64,000 nt of DNA from Enterobacter sp. R4-368 (GCF_000410515.1 NC_021500.1:4774001-4838000); one strand, 5' to 3'. Shown: positions 32,064 through 41,132, counted from the stretch's first letter. The notes: a model not told the origin generated them from the sequence alone. Translations and numbers: made by a program.

Positions 32064-32345
32064 ATGGCACATGTCTGCACAATCGCCTGGGTACACGGAA
32101 TGGTGCAGGGCGTCGGGTTTCGCTATAGCACGCAGCACGAAGCACAGAAGCTCGGTGTGACGGGGTATGCACGTAACCTTGATGATGGCAGCGTCGAAGT
32201 GGTTGCCTGCGGCGACGAGCACGCAGTGAATCAGCTGATTGCGTGGCTGAAAGCAGGGGGACCGCGTAGCGCCCGGGTTGAGAGAGTTCTTGCCGAACCG
32301 CATCAGCCCGGCAGGGAATGGACAAACTTCAGCATACGCTATTAG
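32064..32345 (+). CDS. yccX: Acylphosphatase
   Basis: Acylphosphatase hydrolyses acyl phosphates such as carbamoyl phosphate. The ATG at 32064, after a strong AAGGGGGGGAAAG Shine-Dalgarno, gives 93 aa starting [20 protein letters not shown] (E. coli: 92 aa); 18 in-frame codons upstream are not conserved. The catalytic Arg in VQGVGFRY and Asn in [13 protein letters not shown] are present. The stop overlaps the convergent tusE stop by 4 bp. Confidence 0.95.
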   Translation: MAHVCTIAWVHGMVQGVGFRYSTQHEAQKLGVTGYARNLDDGSVEVVACGDEHAVNQLIAWLKAGGPRSARVERVLAEPHQPGREWTNFSIRY

Positions 32346-32671
32346 ATGCACTTTACCGGTTTTGGCAAACCAGCGATCTTTGTCGCCTGTTTAGCTGGCC
32401 CTTTGGGAAACAGGCGGTACAAATAGCGACTATTGCCTTTCTCTTCGCCAAATTTATTCGCCATCGCTTTTACAAGCATGCGAATAGCGGGAGAAGTATT
32501 GAATTCCAGGTAAAATTCACGCACAAAGCGCACCACTTCCCAGTGCTCAGGAGAGAGCGTTATGTTCTCTTTCTCAGCGATGATAGACGCTAAGGTTTCG
32601 CTCCACAGCGTAGTGTCTTTTAGATAGCCTTCGCTATCGGTTTCGATTTCTTTACCTTCAAAGATCAACAT
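32342..32671 (-). CDS. tusE: Sulfur carrier protein TusE
   Basis: TusE (DsrC family) accepts sulfur from TusBCD and hands it to MnmA for 2-thiolation of tRNA wobble uridine. It is 109 aa, the E. coli length, with the conserved [20 protein letters not shown] and the C-terminal arm PKPVKCI, whose penultimate cysteine (108) is the persulfide carrier. Confidence 0.97.
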   Translation of the reverse strand: MLIFEGKEIETDSEGYLKDTTLWSETLASIIAEKENITLSPEHWEVVRFVREFYLEFNTSPAIRMLVKAMANKFGEEKGNSRYLYRLFPKGPAKQATKIAGLPKPVKCI

Positions 32672-32711
32672 AATTTTTAGCAGCGTTAGTCAACAACGGC
32701 GGGAGTGTAGC

Positions 32712-32740
32712 AAAAAACAAAGCCCCGCATAAGCGGGGCT
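32712..32740 (-). terminator. Rho-independent terminator of yccA
   Basis: An 8-bp stem AGCCCCGC / GCGGGGCT with a 4-base loop is followed, on the minus strand, by TTGTTTTTT. It lies 20 bp past the yccA stop. Confidence 0.88.
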
Positions 32741-32759
32741 AATGAGGAATCAGGCTTGT

Positions 32760-33419
32760 TTAATCGCGGTTAGCGAAACCCAGAATACTCAACAGGCTGA
32801 CAAAGATGTTGTACAGCGACACATACAGACTGACTGTGGCGCGGATGTAGTTGGTTTCACCACCGTGGATGATATTGCTGGTTTCATACAGGATAGCGCC
32901 ACTTGAAATCAGGATGAATACGGCGCTGATAGCCAGATGCAACGCTGGCAACTGCAAGAAAATATTCGCGACCATCCCGATCAGCACCACCACCACGCCC
33001 GCCATCAGCATGCCGCCGAGGAAAGACATATCCTTGCGTGTCGTTAACACGTAGGCGGAACAGCAGAAAAAGACCAATGCGGTGCCACCGAGTGCCAGGC
33101 CAATAAGATCTCCCATCCCTGCTGAGAGATAAGCATTAAGCATTGGCCCCAGGATATAACCGAGGAAACCAGTGAACGCGAACGCAGCCAGGATACCGGT
33201 TGGTTTGTTCGCCAGTTTATAGGTCAGGAACATTAAACCGTACATCCCAACCAGCGTCAGGATCAGGCCCGGAGAAGGCAACATTAATACGGTACTGGCG
33301 GTCGCCGTAATTGCGGAAAACGCCAGCGTTAAGCTTAAAAGGAAATAGGTGTTACGCAGGACTTTGTGCGTACTTAGCAGGGAAGTACGGTCACGCGATG
33401 AAGTAATAATACGATCCAT
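32760..33419 (-). CDS. yccA: BAX inhibitor-1 family membrane protein YccA (FtsH modulator)
   Basis: YccA is a seven-helix inner-membrane protein that is both substrate and modulator of the FtsH-HflKC protease. It is 219 aa, the E. coli length, starting [20 protein letters not shown]. Seven hydrophobic segments are visible, including the BI-1 region [16 protein letters not shown], and the C-terminal half-helix [19 protein letters not shown]. The 270 bp upstream, between yccA and the OppA paralog, show no further gene. Confidence 0.96.
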   Translation of the reverse strand: MDRIITSSRDRTSLLSTHKVLRNTYFLLSLTLAFSAITATASTVLMLPSPGLILTLVGMYGLMFLTYKLANKPTGILAAFAFTGFLGYILGPMLNAYLSAGMGDLIGLALGGTALVFFCCSAYVLTTRKDMSFLGGMLMAGVVVVLIGMVANIFLQLPALHLAISAVFILISSGAILYETSNIIHGGETNYIRATVSLYVSLYNIFVSLLSILGFANRD

Positions 33420-33691
33420 GAGTCACTCTCTTATGACAGATGTAATTGATTGCAGAGTCTAAAAAAGTCTCGCTTGCTGACAAAGTTGTTTTACCCATCT
33501 TTACTCATAATGCCGCGGTGCTGACACAGTGTTTCGTGCGCAGAAATGCGCGTTACTCAGCATAAAGGGATAAATGTGAGACAGATCCATATTGGTGTCT
33601 TATATGTCACTGAAATCTATTGCTATATAACTATTGGGGCGCTAAGAGTGTAATCGCGTCGTGACAATGTACATTACTAAGGCGAAAGGAC

Positions 33692-35320
33692 ATGAAACCA
33701 CAAACACGTAACCACATTGCACTTTCATTATTAACTATCGGCATTCTGAGCGCATGTTCTGGCGCGTTTGCAGCTACGGTACCGGCAGGAACAACGCTTG
33801 CTGAAAAACAGGAGTTGGTGCGTAACAATGGCAGCGAGCCTGCATCGCTGGATCCACATAAAGTGGAAAGTGACGTCGAGTTCAACATTATTAGCGATAT
33901 TTTCGACGGGTTGGTCGCAGTTAAGGCAGATGGAACCATTGAACCCCGGTTGGCGGAAAAATGGGAAAACAAAGACAACACGGTATGGATTTTCCACTTA
34001 CGCCCGGGGATCACATGGTCGGATGGTACGGCGATCACGGCAAAAGATGTGGTCTGGAGCTGGCAACGTTTAGTCGATCCGAAAACGGCATCCCCCTATG
34101 CCAGCTATCCTGGAAATATGCATATCGTTAATGCTGCTGATATCGCTCAAGGTAAAAAAACACCTGACACGCTTGGGGTGAAGGCGCTAGATGATTCAAC
34201 ACTGGAAGTCACGTTGACGCAACCCACGGCATCCTTTCTGCCGATGCTGGCGCACCCATCTTTGGTTCCGGTAGACAGCGTGTTGATCAATCGATTTGGT
34301 GATAAATGGACAAAGCCGGAACATATAGTAACGAGCGGTGCCTATAAGATTACCGATTGGGTCGTTAATGAACGCATTGTCGCTCAGCGCAATACTCGTT
34401 ACTGGGATAATAAAGCGACAGTGATTAATAAAGTCACTTATCTTCCTATCAATGCCGAAACGGCGGACATTAACCGTTATAAAGCTGGCGAGATTGATAT
34501 CACATACACCATTCCTGTGAACCAGTTTGCGCAGTTAAAGAAAACGTTAGGCGATCAGGTGCATGTCGCTCCGCAACTGGCGACCTATTATTACGAGTTT
34601 AATACCACTAAGCCGCCATTTAACGATCCTCGAGTACGTCGCGCACTCAATATGGCTCTGGATAAAGATGTCATCGCGGATAAGGTAATGGCACAGGGGC
34701 AGCGTCCTGCATGGGTAGTTAGCCAGCCGGAAATTGGTGGTGTGAAAATAGCTTCACCAGATTACGCGTCATGGCCGAGGGAAAAACGACTCGCTGAAGC
34801 GAAAAAACTCCTCAATGAAGCTGGTTTCACTGATGAGCACCCATTGAGCTTCAGCCTTCTGTATAACACGATGGAAACACATCAGCGGATCGCGATTGCA
34901 GCCAGTTCAATGTGGCAGAAAAATCTTGGTGTTAATGCAAAGCTACAAAATCAGGAGTGGAAAACCATGCTTGATACCATGCATACGGGTAATTTCGATG
35001 TGGTACGGTATGCATGGATTGCAGACTATGCTGATGCCGCCACTTTCCTCAATAATTTCCGTACCGGCGACAGTGAAAACACGAGTAAATATAGCAATCC
35101 GGTGTATGACGAAGCACTGAAGAGTGCAGCGAAAGCGAAGGATATTGCCGAACGTGGTAAATATTACCAGCAAGCAGAAGACATACTTGGCGAGGACGTT
35201 CCCGCTATCCCGGTTTACCACTATGTTCGTACACATCTGGTGAAGCCTTGGGTTGGCGGGTTTGCGCCCGATAGCCTGGGTGTATACCTGACAAAAGATT
35301 TATACATTAAGCAACACTGA
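33692..35320 (+). CDS. OppA-family oligopeptide-binding protein
   Basis: This is a periplasmic peptide-binding component of an ABC importer, close in length (542 aa) and sequence to E. coli OppA (543 aa). Shared landmarks include VPAGTTLAEKQELVRNNGSEP, LDPHKVE, KVTYLPINAETADINRYKAGEID, QEWKTMLDT and LVKPWVGGF. The N-terminus has a Sec signal whose end is ambiguous: LSAC (Cys22) matches a lipobox, while SGAFA-A is a normal cleavage site. AAAGGA precedes the ATG. No permease or ATPase genes are adjacent, so it probably works with the oppBCDF machinery elsewhere (inference). E. coli has no such gene at this spot. Confidence 0.88.
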   Translation: MKPQTRNHIALSLLTIGILSACSGAFAATVPAGTTLAEKQELVRNNGSEPASLDPHKVESDVEFNIISDIFDGLVAVKADGTIEPRLAEKWENKDNTVWIFHLRPGITWSDGTAITAKDVVWSWQRLVDPKTASPYASYPGNMHIVNAADIAQGKKTPDTLGVKALDDSTLEVTLTQPTASFLPMLAHPSLVPVDSVLINRFGDKWTKPEHIVTSGAYKITDWVVNERIVAQRNTRYWDNKATVINKVTYLPINAETADINRYKAGEIDITYTIPVNQFAQLKKTLGDQVHVAPQLATYYYEFNTTKPPFNDPRVRRALNMALDKDVIADKVMAQGQRPAWVVSQPEIGGVKIASPDYASWPREKRLAEAKKLLNEAGFTDEHPLSFSLLYNTMETHQRIAIAASSMWQKNLGVNAKLQNQEWKTMLDTMHTGNFDVVRYAWIADYADAATFLNNFRTGDSENTSKYSNPVYDEALKSAAKAKDIAERGKYYQQAEDILGEDVPAIPVYHYVRTHLVKPWVGGFAPDSLGVYLTKDLYIKQH

Positions 35321-35413
35321 TCTGAGATGCGCTGAATAAACGATCATTGTGCTGGTATTTCAATCTAACAGCGTGGTTTTGATGGTTTTTCAGGCAAACA
35401 AACATTCCCGGGC

Positions 35414-35442
35414 TTTACATGAGACTCGAGGATGTTTATAGT
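35414..35442 (+). promoter_or_regulatory. Promoter of serT
   Basis: A -35 TTTACA (35414-35419) and a -10 TATAGT (35437-35442) are separated by exactly 17 bp, followed by a GC-rich discriminator GCGCC typical of stringently controlled tRNA promoters. The tRNA begins 12 bp after the -10. Confidence 0.85.
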
Positions 35443-35454
35443 GCGCCTCACACC

Positions 35455-35542
35455 GGAAGTGTGGCCGAGCGGTTGAAGGCACCGGTCTTGAAAACCGGCG
35501 ACCCGAAAGGGTTCCAGAGTTCGAATCTCTGCGCTTCCGCCA
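35455..35542 (+). tRNA. serT: tRNA-Ser(UGA)
   Basis: This is an 88-nt class II tRNA. The acceptor stem GGAAGTG pairs with CGCTTCC (one G-U) before the discriminator G and encoded CCA. The anticodon loop CTTGAAA gives anticodon TGA, and the variable arm CGACCCGAAAGGGTT forms the long serine-type hairpin. GTTCGAATC marks the T loop. As far as I can recall it is identical to E. coli serT. It borders the AT-rich variable region. Confidence 0.98.
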
Positions 35543-35548
35543 AATATA

Positions 35549-35584
35549 AAGCCCCAGCTTACTTCGTAAGCTGGGGCTTTTTTA
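35549..35584 (+). terminator. Rho-independent terminator of serT
   Basis: A 14-bp stem AAGCCCCAGCTTAC / GTAAGCTGGGGCTT with a 3-base loop is followed by a T run, 6 bp after the tRNA CCA. The remaining 175 bp up to 35760 hold nothing recognisable. Confidence 0.92.
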
Positions 35585-35760
35585 TTTCGAGAAAATCAAC
35601 GCTGGTTGCATTCAGCACTTACTCTAAGTTCGTGGATAGAGTAATGCGTGAATTCCATTGACGCTCAATCAGTTCTGCCGTTTTTATTCAAAGTAGAAGC
35701 AGGGGAGGACTGGTTTGGTCGTCCCCATCATGCAAATTTGATGACACTCACTAACCGCGT

Positions 35761-36243
35761 CTAACGGCTGCAAAAGAAAAGCGGCCGTTTTCCAATGGTG
35801 AAAAGGAATCCTTGCGATCCCTGGGGATGGATTGAATAGGTGATACTTTTATCAGGATAAACGTAAAAACCGGGCAAAACAGTAGCGATGACTTTATCCG
35901 GTAAGGTTTCTAAACTATCGATTTTGTTTATCCCGGATGACAGAAAATTATAGGTACCGTGATTTTCGGTCCAGGTAAAGGATATATCTCTGCGTATGGT
36001 TCCTTCTGGGTGAGAGTTTTCAAGGTAACTTCCGCTTACTGAAACGATGCCATTTCTTTTCTCTTTATTGTACATAAAATCGAAAGTAATGTTGGCTTGT
36101 GTTTCTTTATGAAAAACGATCATGGAAGCACTGCAACTTTCAGCACTTCTGTTTTTTATAAGCAATGAGTAATAAAAACATCCCGCTACAATCCCTACAC
36201 TTATAAAAAACAGGCTTAGAAAGAATATTGCTTTTTTAGTCAC
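35761..36243 (-). CDS. FidL/YqeJ-like membrane protein
   Basis: This 160-aa protein has one N-terminal membrane segment (about 5-27, FFLSLFFISVGIVAGCFYYSL) and a periplasmic domain with SCSASMIVFHKETQANITFDF and a C-terminal FTIGKRPLFFCSR. Its length, topology and position directly after a winged-helix membrane regulator fit the FidL (Salmonella SPI-3) / YqeJ (E. coli) family, which pairs with MarT/YqeI regulators. The role is probably to sense or stabilise the partner's periplasmic domain (inference). It overlaps the upstream gene by 8 bp, so the two are co-translated. Confidence 0.75.
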   Translation of the reverse strand: MTKKAIFFLSLFFISVGIVAGCFYYSLLIKNRSAESCSASMIVFHKETQANITFDFMYNKEKRNGIVSVSGSYLENSHPEGTIRRDISFTWTENHGTYNFLSSGINKIDSLETLPDKVIATVLPGFYVYPDKSITYSIHPQGSQGFLFTIGKRPLFFCSR

Positions 36244-37093
36244 CGTTTACTCCCCTGATTAAAAGTGAAATGCACCCTGGTGATGATGTTGTCGAAAATT
36301 TATTCTTGCAGACTAAAGCAGCGAGAGATGGCGAGGTAGGTGAAGTTGGGAAATAGACCCAGGGGTAATTTTTACAATTCAAACCAGAGTCTTTAATAAG
36401 AGATTTATATTTCATGTAATATTCATTGTTATCATGGCTATCATCTTTAGTGTAAAAATGGCAACCATCTTCCTTTTCAATGAACGTATAACTTTCAAAA
36501 AAAGCAGCATCGTTACTAATGTTCCATGTCAGGTAAACGACGAGCAGGCCTGCGATAAATGAGGCTGAAGCAGCAAAAAGTCCATTCGAGGTTGCAAACG
36601 ACTTCTTTTTCTTAATTGCATGAGTGTCTGTCTCAGCATGAAGATCTTGCTCATTCAGTACATCATCCTTTGGATAATCAAGCTCTTCAGGAATGTTGTG
36701 AGTTGTTTGATAATTGGCAGTAGAAATAGCAAAAGGTGTAGCAGGTTCGTTATCGTTTCGTCTGGAGATTTTTACGCTGTCATCTATCTGAAAACCTTTC
36801 CGGGGAATGGTTGCAATAAGTCTTCTGTCTGTTTCACCTACGGCACGCAGCCCACGACGAACAATAGATATATTCTGATAGAGCGTATTCGTTGGAACTA
36901 ACATTCCTTCCTCTTCCCAAACTTTCTTAAAAAAATCTTGTTGCAGCACAATATCCGGAGATGCTTCAAGCAGTAAGAGAAGGCAACGGCTGGCTGGGGA
37001 GGTTAGAGTAACGTTCATTTCGGGATTATTTACCGATGACAGTCTTTTCATTCCCGGTCTGAATTCTATGTTGTCGTTGATAATCCAGTACAT
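36236..37093 (-). CDS. MarT/CadC-like winged-helix membrane transcriptional regulator
   Basis: A one-component ToxR-type regulator of 285 aa. The N-terminal Trans_reg_C winged-helix domain (about 10-105) carries LTSPASRCLLLLLEASPDIVLQ, a WEEEGMLVPTNTLYQNISIVRRGLR recognition region and TIPRKGFQ. A charged linker follows, then one membrane helix (about 171-190), then a cysteine-containing periplasmic domain. It is coupled to the FidL-like gene downstream. It is divergent from the biosynthetic operon starting at 37756, so it is a natural candidate to control that operon (inference from position only). Confidence 0.82.
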   Translation of the reverse strand: MYWIINDNIEFRPGMKRLSSVNNPEMNVTLTSPASRCLLLLLEASPDIVLQQDFFKKVWEEEGMLVPTNTLYQNISIVRRGLRAVGETDRRLIATIPRKGFQIDDSVKISRRNDNEPATPFAISTANYQTTHNIPEELDYPKDDVLNEQDLHAETDTHAIKKKKSFATSNGLFAASASFIAGLLVVYLTWNISNDAAFFESYTFIEKEDGCHFYTKDDSHDNNEYYMKYKSLIKDSGLNCKNYPWVYFPTSPTSPSLAALVCKNKFSTTSSPGCISLLIRGVNGD

Positions 37094-37330
37094 ATATATT
37101 CCAATAGCAGCCAGAGGCTGAGTCCTTTATTAGCGATGTATGTAATAGGTTAAAATGTTATGTTATTAATTTCAGCACAACAATAGATGTATTGCTATGT
37201 TTTTTGCAACAATTAATGCCGCCTTCTTGCGAATTTTAGCTTAGGTTGAATAATAATGGGTGCTATTGATGCTTACATTAAAAAATGCTTGATATTTAGA
37301 TGGATGCATCTTTGGTTGTTGGTTGTTATA

Positions 37331-37374
37331 TATCTTAAATTAACCTTTGTTGATTTAAGGTCCCATTTAAGATA
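37331..37374. repeat. Three CTTAAAT/ATTTAAG half-sites, possible regulator operator
   Basis: An exact 10-bp inverted repeat TATCTTAAAT / ATTTAAGATA spans 44 bp. A third half-site, ATTTAAG, lies inside it exactly 12 bp before its twin. This ends 58 bp upstream of the candidate -35. Such spaced half-sites fit a winged-helix or LuxR-type activator, but the binder is unknown. Confidence 0.45.
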
Positions 37375-37431
37375 ATGAGGGGGTAATACATTTTCTTGGT
37401 GAGAATATATATTTATACGATATATGATTTT

Positions 37432-37460
37432 TTGATGCTAATGGAGTAGCGATTCATAAT
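37432..37460 (+). promoter_or_regulatory. Candidate sigma70 promoter of the biosynthetic operon
   Basis: TTGATG and CATAAT are spaced by 17 bp, matching 4/6 and 5/6 consensus bases. It would give a leader of roughly 290 nt before the first gene at 37756. Confidence 0.55.
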
Positions 37461-37626
37461 GTGGTGCTTAAGGCAGACGGGGAAAGCCGCTACGGAAGAG
37501 GTTTTTTAGCGTTATATTAGAAACGAAACTGGTTGTTGAAGGCATTAATGATGTTCTTGATGATATTAAGGGTTAATTAATTCAAAACATAATTAATGAT
37601 TATACATTGTGTCAATAATGTCGCCA

Positions 37627-37651
37627 CGTTAAAAATATTTTATTTTTAACG
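37627..37651 (+). promoter_or_regulatory. Perfect leader palindrome (operator or attenuator)
   Basis: An 11-bp perfect inverted repeat CGTTAAAAATA / TATTTTTAACG with a TTT centre ends about 104 bp before the operon's first gene. It is followed within six bases by a T-rich run (TTCTTTTTT). As RNA it could act as an attenuator; as DNA it could be an operator. The sequence cannot decide between them. Confidence 0.5.
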
Positions 37652-37755
37652 AATGTTCTTTTTTGATCTTTAAGAATAATTAAGTTGTTTTGGCTGTTGT
37701 TGTGAAGATAATTATACGTGTTAGCCGTTCTTGTAGTTTTAATTTTCTAGAGGTA

Positions 37756-39399
37756 ATGAAAATCAAATTTTACTTTTTAGCTTTCATTTTGCTATGTAGT
37801 ATTCGTGCACATGCTGATACTCAGCTGGAACGACTAGCCAAAGATCAGAAAAAAAATGATAATAACATCGCCCAGGAAAATCAGATTGATAAAAAAGATG
37901 TTTTCTCTAAGCTTAAAGACAAAAACATTATCGAATTTGAATTACCCTCTGAAAAAGGCTGTTACCCTATATCAGAACTTATCTTAGAAAACGAATTTTT
38001 GGATAATAAAACCATTCGAAATATAAAAGATGAGGTCTCTAACAGTTGTCTTGGGACGAAAGGTATTGAGTATATTGCGACCTATTTGCAGGATTATTAT
38101 ATAAAGGCTGGATATGTAACAACACGAGTGGATATCCCTGTACAAAATTTAAAGGCAAAAAAATTACAGCTGAAAATTTTAGCAGGAAGGATCGATAAAG
38201 TGATCATTGAAAATGACGATATCAGAAGTTGGATCCTGCCTTTTACATCAGGTGATATTCTTAATCTGCGAGATATTGAACAAGGGCTGGAGAACTTACA
38301 GAAGGTGCCTGGCGTTGATGTAAAGATTAATATCGTGCCTGGAAGTCGCTACGGCCGTAGCGATATTGTTATCAATACTAATCGTAAAAAATTATGGAAT
38401 ATCAGATCGACATACAATGACTGGGGCGACAGAAGCACAGGAAAGATGCTTACTGGTATTTCAGGCTATTTGTACAACTCTGCAAAGCTTGGCGATCTTT
38501 TCTATTTGGCTGGTACCAGCAGTACAACAGGTCAATATAAAAGCATCAGTGCTTTTTATAGCTTACCAGTAGGTTTTTGGGATTATGAACTTTTCTACAG
38601 TAGCAGTATGTCTCGCCAGCGTGTTGGGCTGAGTTATTGGGATTTAGACTATGAAGGAAAAAATCAATACCTTAGTTTGAAAGGAACCCGAACTCTTTTT
38701 CGCAACATGGATAAAAAAATAACAGGGAATATAGAATTATTAAGGCGTAAATCTACCTATCAATTAGGTGGCGTAGATTTAGCACTGCAAGAACGAGATA
38801 TGAGCAATCTGCGCCTTGGACTAACTTTTAAAAAAAATTTCCAGGATGCGACACTAGAATCCTCCATTAGCTGGCAACGTTTTATGACTTGGCTGGGTGG
38901 TGAAAAAACGCCGGATATGGTGTCAGGGGACGTGAGTACGGAAAGCCAACTTTTTAATCTGACTACAAATTATGTGAAATGGTTCAACGGTGAGTATTTA
39001 CACTATTATTATGAATTGAATGTGGGTGCTCAATTTTCGCCAGCACCGTTAACATTACAAGATCAATTTACAATAGGTAATCGTTGGAACGTTAGAGGGT
39101 TTGAAACCAGCACAGGATTAGATGGCAATAAAGGGTACTATATTCAGAATACATTACATTTCCTTTTTGGGAATTACAGCTCTGAGTTATATATAGGCGC
39201 GGATTATGGTCAGATTTCTGATGAAATATACCCACAAAATACTTTTGATGGGAAAAGGATAGTTGGAACAACTCTTGGGGTTAAAGGAACTGTTAAATCA
39301 CTCGGATATGATATCTCTTTTTCAGTTCCTTTAATGTACCCGACTGGTCTGGTTGAAGATCAATTTATATCTAATTTTAATGTAACTTATCAACTGTAA
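37756..39399 (+). CDS. TpsB/ShlB-type outer-membrane transporter, without a TpsA partner
   Basis: An Omp85-superfamily two-partner-secretion transporter, normally exporting one large TpsA protein. The start at 37756 gives 547 aa with a Sec signal ([21 protein letters not shown]). POTRA domains span about 60-220 ([71 protein letters not shown]). A 16-strand-type barrel follows with the hallmark [11 protein letters not shown] of the plug/L6 loop and a barrel end at FNVTYQL. AGAGG lies only two bases from the ATG. No TpsA gene occurs in the window. It is first in the biosynthetic operon, 4 bp before the PPTase, so a link to export or to surface display of the product is inferred. Confidence 0.82.
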   Translation: MKIKFYFLAFILLCSIRAHADTQLERLAKDQKKNDNNIAQENQIDKKDVFSKLKDKNIIEFELPSEKGCYPISELILENEFLDNKTIRNIKDEVSNSCLGTKGIEYIATYLQDYYIKAGYVTTRVDIPVQNLKAKKLQLKILAGRIDKVIIENDDIRSWILPFTSGDILNLRDIEQGLENLQKVPGVDVKINIVPGSRYGRSDIVINTNRKKLWNIRSTYNDWGDRSTGKMLTGISGYLYNSAKLGDLFYLAGTSSTTGQYKSISAFYSLPVGFWDYELFYSSSMSRQRVGLSYWDLDYEGKNQYLSLKGTRTLFRNMDKKITGNIELLRRKSTYQLGGVDLALQERDMSNLRLGLTFKKNFQDATLESSISWQRFMTWLGGEKTPDMVSGDVSTESQLFNLTTNYVKWFNGEYLHYYYELNVGAQFSPAPLTLQDQFTIGNRWNVRGFETSTGLDGNKGYYIQNTLHFLFGNYSSELYIGADYGQISDEIYPQNTFDGKRIVGTTLGVKGTVKSLGYDISFSVPLMYPTGLVEDQFISNFNVTYQL

Positions 39400-39403
39400 T
39401 CTT

Positions 39404-39811
39404 ATGATAAATTTAGGGATAAGTATCGGTACTGATATCGTTGAAGTGGAACGGATCACCAACGCGATTAACAATGGCGGCAAGTTTTTTTTACAACGCG
39501 TATTTACAAAAAAAGAGATAATGAAAATTAATGCAAATGAACCGGATTTTGAAAGGGCAACCGGATTTTGGGCCGCTAAAGAATCAATTGTTAAAGCGCT
39601 TGGTTGTGGGTTTCGGAATGGGGTGTGCTTTAAAGATATTGAGATAAATCATGATGAATTTGGCTGCCCCTCTTTTTTATTTACTGGAAGATTGGGTGAG
39701 GTAATAAAGGAAAACGGTGTTATTAATGTGTCACTTAGCATATCGCATTGTCGCACTCATGCCGTAGCAGTATCTCTTGTTAACTCAATGGCGTGTAATG
39801 GAAATGTATAA
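39404..39811 (+). CDS. AcpS-type 4'-phosphopantetheinyl transferase
   Basis: Transfers phosphopantetheine from CoA to an acyl carrier protein, probably the ACP encoded at 41133. It is 135 aa, AcpS-sized. The metal/CoA-binding Asp11 lies in [11 protein letters not shown], Glu60 in [13 protein letters not shown], and the C-terminal [16 protein letters not shown] is typical. A dedicated PPTase in a fatty-acid-like cluster parallels CylK of the group B Streptococcus cyl operon, though the subfamily may differ. It overlaps the ketoreductase gene by about 14 bp. Confidence 0.9.
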   Translation: MINLGISIGTDIVEVERITNAINNGGKFFLQRVFTKKEIMKINANEPDFERATGFWAAKESIVKALGCGFRNGVCFKDIEINHDEFGCPSFLFTGRLGEVIKENGVINVSLSISHCRTHAVAVSLVNSMACNGNV

Positions 39812-40559
39812 ATATAATGATCTAAAAGGCAAAACAGTTTTAATATCAGGAGCCAGTGGCGACATCGGCATTGCCATCTGCGAAAAATTTCTGGAACAAG
39901 GTTGTGAAGTTTATGCATTGTATAATACAAATGCGGATCGTTTAGACGATTTAAAAGAAACTAACACCGCAGGGCAAAGATTAAATATATTGCAATGTGA
40001 TATAGCTGATTCTGAAAAGGTGGCTATATTGATGGAATATTTGAATGCTAAAGTCACAAAGATTGATGTATTAGTGAATAACGCAGGCATTGTTAAAGAC
40101 AGTCTTTTTGCCTCAATGACTTTTGAGGATTTTAGTACTGTTATTGATACAAATATGCTGAGCACTTTCAGATTAACGAAGGAAGCTTTAATGCTGCTGC
40201 GATGTTCTGAAACTCCAGCGATTATCAATGTTTCTTCTATAGCAGCAGTAATTCCAAGTATAGGCCAGGTTAATTACAGTGCTTCAAAAGGCGCTTTGCT
40301 CGGTTTTACCAGAACATTAGCCGCAGAATTAGCTCCTCGGGGTGTGCGAGTGAATGCTGTTGCTCCTGGAATGATTGAATCGAGGATGGTAAAGAAAGTT
40401 TCTCGTACTGTAGTGCGCGAGGTAACGAACTCAATCCCTTTGAAGCGTCTGGGAAAGTGTCAGGAAGTGGCGAATACAATTGTTTTTTTAAGTTCTTCTG
40501 CCGCCAGTTATATTGTTGGCCAGACCATCGTGATCGATGGCGGTCTGGTAATGCGGTGA
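39798..40559 (+). CDS. FabG-like 3-oxoacyl-ACP reductase (ketoreductase)
   Basis: A classical short-chain dehydrogenase expected to reduce the 3-keto group with NADPH after each condensation. With the start at 39798 ([18 protein letters not shown]) it is 253 aa; 39804 is an equally possible start and neither has a strong Shine-Dalgarno. The cofactor loop GASGDIG (18-24), NNAG motif and catalytic triad Ser147-Tyr160-Lys164 (NVSSIAA, YSASK) are intact, as is the C-terminal IVIDGG. It sits between the PPTase and dehydratase genes (3-bp gap). Confidence 0.92.
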   Translation: MEMYKYNDLKGKTVLISGASGDIGIAICEKFLEQGCEVYALYNTNADRLDDLKETNTAGQRLNILQCDIADSEKVAILMEYLNAKVTKIDVLVNNAGIVKDSLFASMTFEDFSTVIDTNMLSTFRLTKEALMLLRCSETPAIINVSSIAAVIPSIGQVNYSASKGALLGFTRTLAAELAPRGVRVNAVAPGMIESRMVKKVSRTVVREVTNSIPLKRLGKCQEVANTIVFLSSSAASYIVGQTIVIDGGLVMR

Positions 40560-40562
40560 TTT

Positions 40563-41129
40563 ATGTCCAGATATTCTATTCCTTCTAAAATTTTTCTTGA
40601 GATGGGCGGATGGCGACAGCCCTTACTAATGGTCGACAGAATAGATGATTATAAATATGGGGAAAATGGGTATGTGCAGATCGTAAAACATATTACATAT
40701 AACGAACCCTATTTACTTGGCCACTTTCCTGATGACCCTATCATGCCCGGTGTTCTCATTGCAGAGATATTTGGTCAGGCAAGTGAGTATTTTTCATTTA
40801 TTACTGATGTATGCGATATTTATTTTGAAAAGTTTGGCATCGAATTGAAAAACTTACGAGATATTTATGCGAAGATCCATCAGCAAGAATTGTTGGATAT
40901 TATTAGGGCAAGGCGCTCACAAGTGCGCGGCGTATTAGCAGCACAGAATTTAAAGTTTAAAGATATTGCTTATCCAGGCGATACGATTGAGGTTACAAGC
41001 AAGTTGGCGTTTTCAGATCCAACTGGGTTTATGCACTATTCCGTGACGGCTAACGTTGGTAAAAAATTGATTAGCCAAGGAACAATAATTAACTACCGTG
41101 AAGCGAAATATACCATTAATGGAACATAA
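40563..41129 (+). CDS. FabZ-like hotdog 3-hydroxyacyl-ACP dehydratase with an insertion
   Basis: Expected to remove water from the 3-hydroxyacyl-ACP, leaving a trans-2 double bond. It is 188 aa, longer than FabZ (about 150). The active site is plain: His54 in LLGHFPDDPIMPGVL and Glu68 in AEIFGQASEYF. An extra stretch of roughly 30 residues (about 80-122, with LKNLRDIYAKIHQQELLDIIRARR) separates the active-site helix from the FabZ-type strand pair ending in YPGD. No enoyl reductase accompanies it, so chains would keep their double bonds. Role parallel to CylZ (inference). Confidence 0.88.
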   Translation: MSRYSIPSKIFLEMGGWRQPLLMVDRIDDYKYGENGYVQIVKHITYNEPYLLGHFPDDPIMPGVLIAEIFGQASEYFSFITDVCDIYFEKFGIELKNLRDIYAKIHQQELLDIIRARRSQVRGVLAAQNLKFKDIAYPGDTIEVTSKLAFSDPTGFMHYSVTANVGKKLISQGTIINYREAKYTINGT

Positions 41130-41132
41130 GCA

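Larger units (their letters stand above)
37094..37755. promoter_or_regulatory. Long AT-rich control region between the MarT-like gene and the biosynthetic operon
   Basis: No credible gene lies in these 662 bp. The region contains the inverted repeat TATCTTAAAT (37331-37340) / ATTTAAGATA (37365-37374) with an extra ATTTAAG (37353-37359), a sigma70-like promoter (37432-37460) and a perfect palindrome (37627-37651). Both the divergent regulator and the operon must be expressed from here. Confidence 0.6.

Noticed and set aside
35419..35661. 80-codon open frame across serT
   Set aside because: It runs through the tRNA and its terminator, so it is a chance frame.
37442..37452. Partial ops-like element (GGAGTAGCG) that might recruit RfaH to the long operon
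   Set aside because: It matches only about 7 of 11 ops bases and lies between the candidate -35 and -10, so it would not be transcribed.
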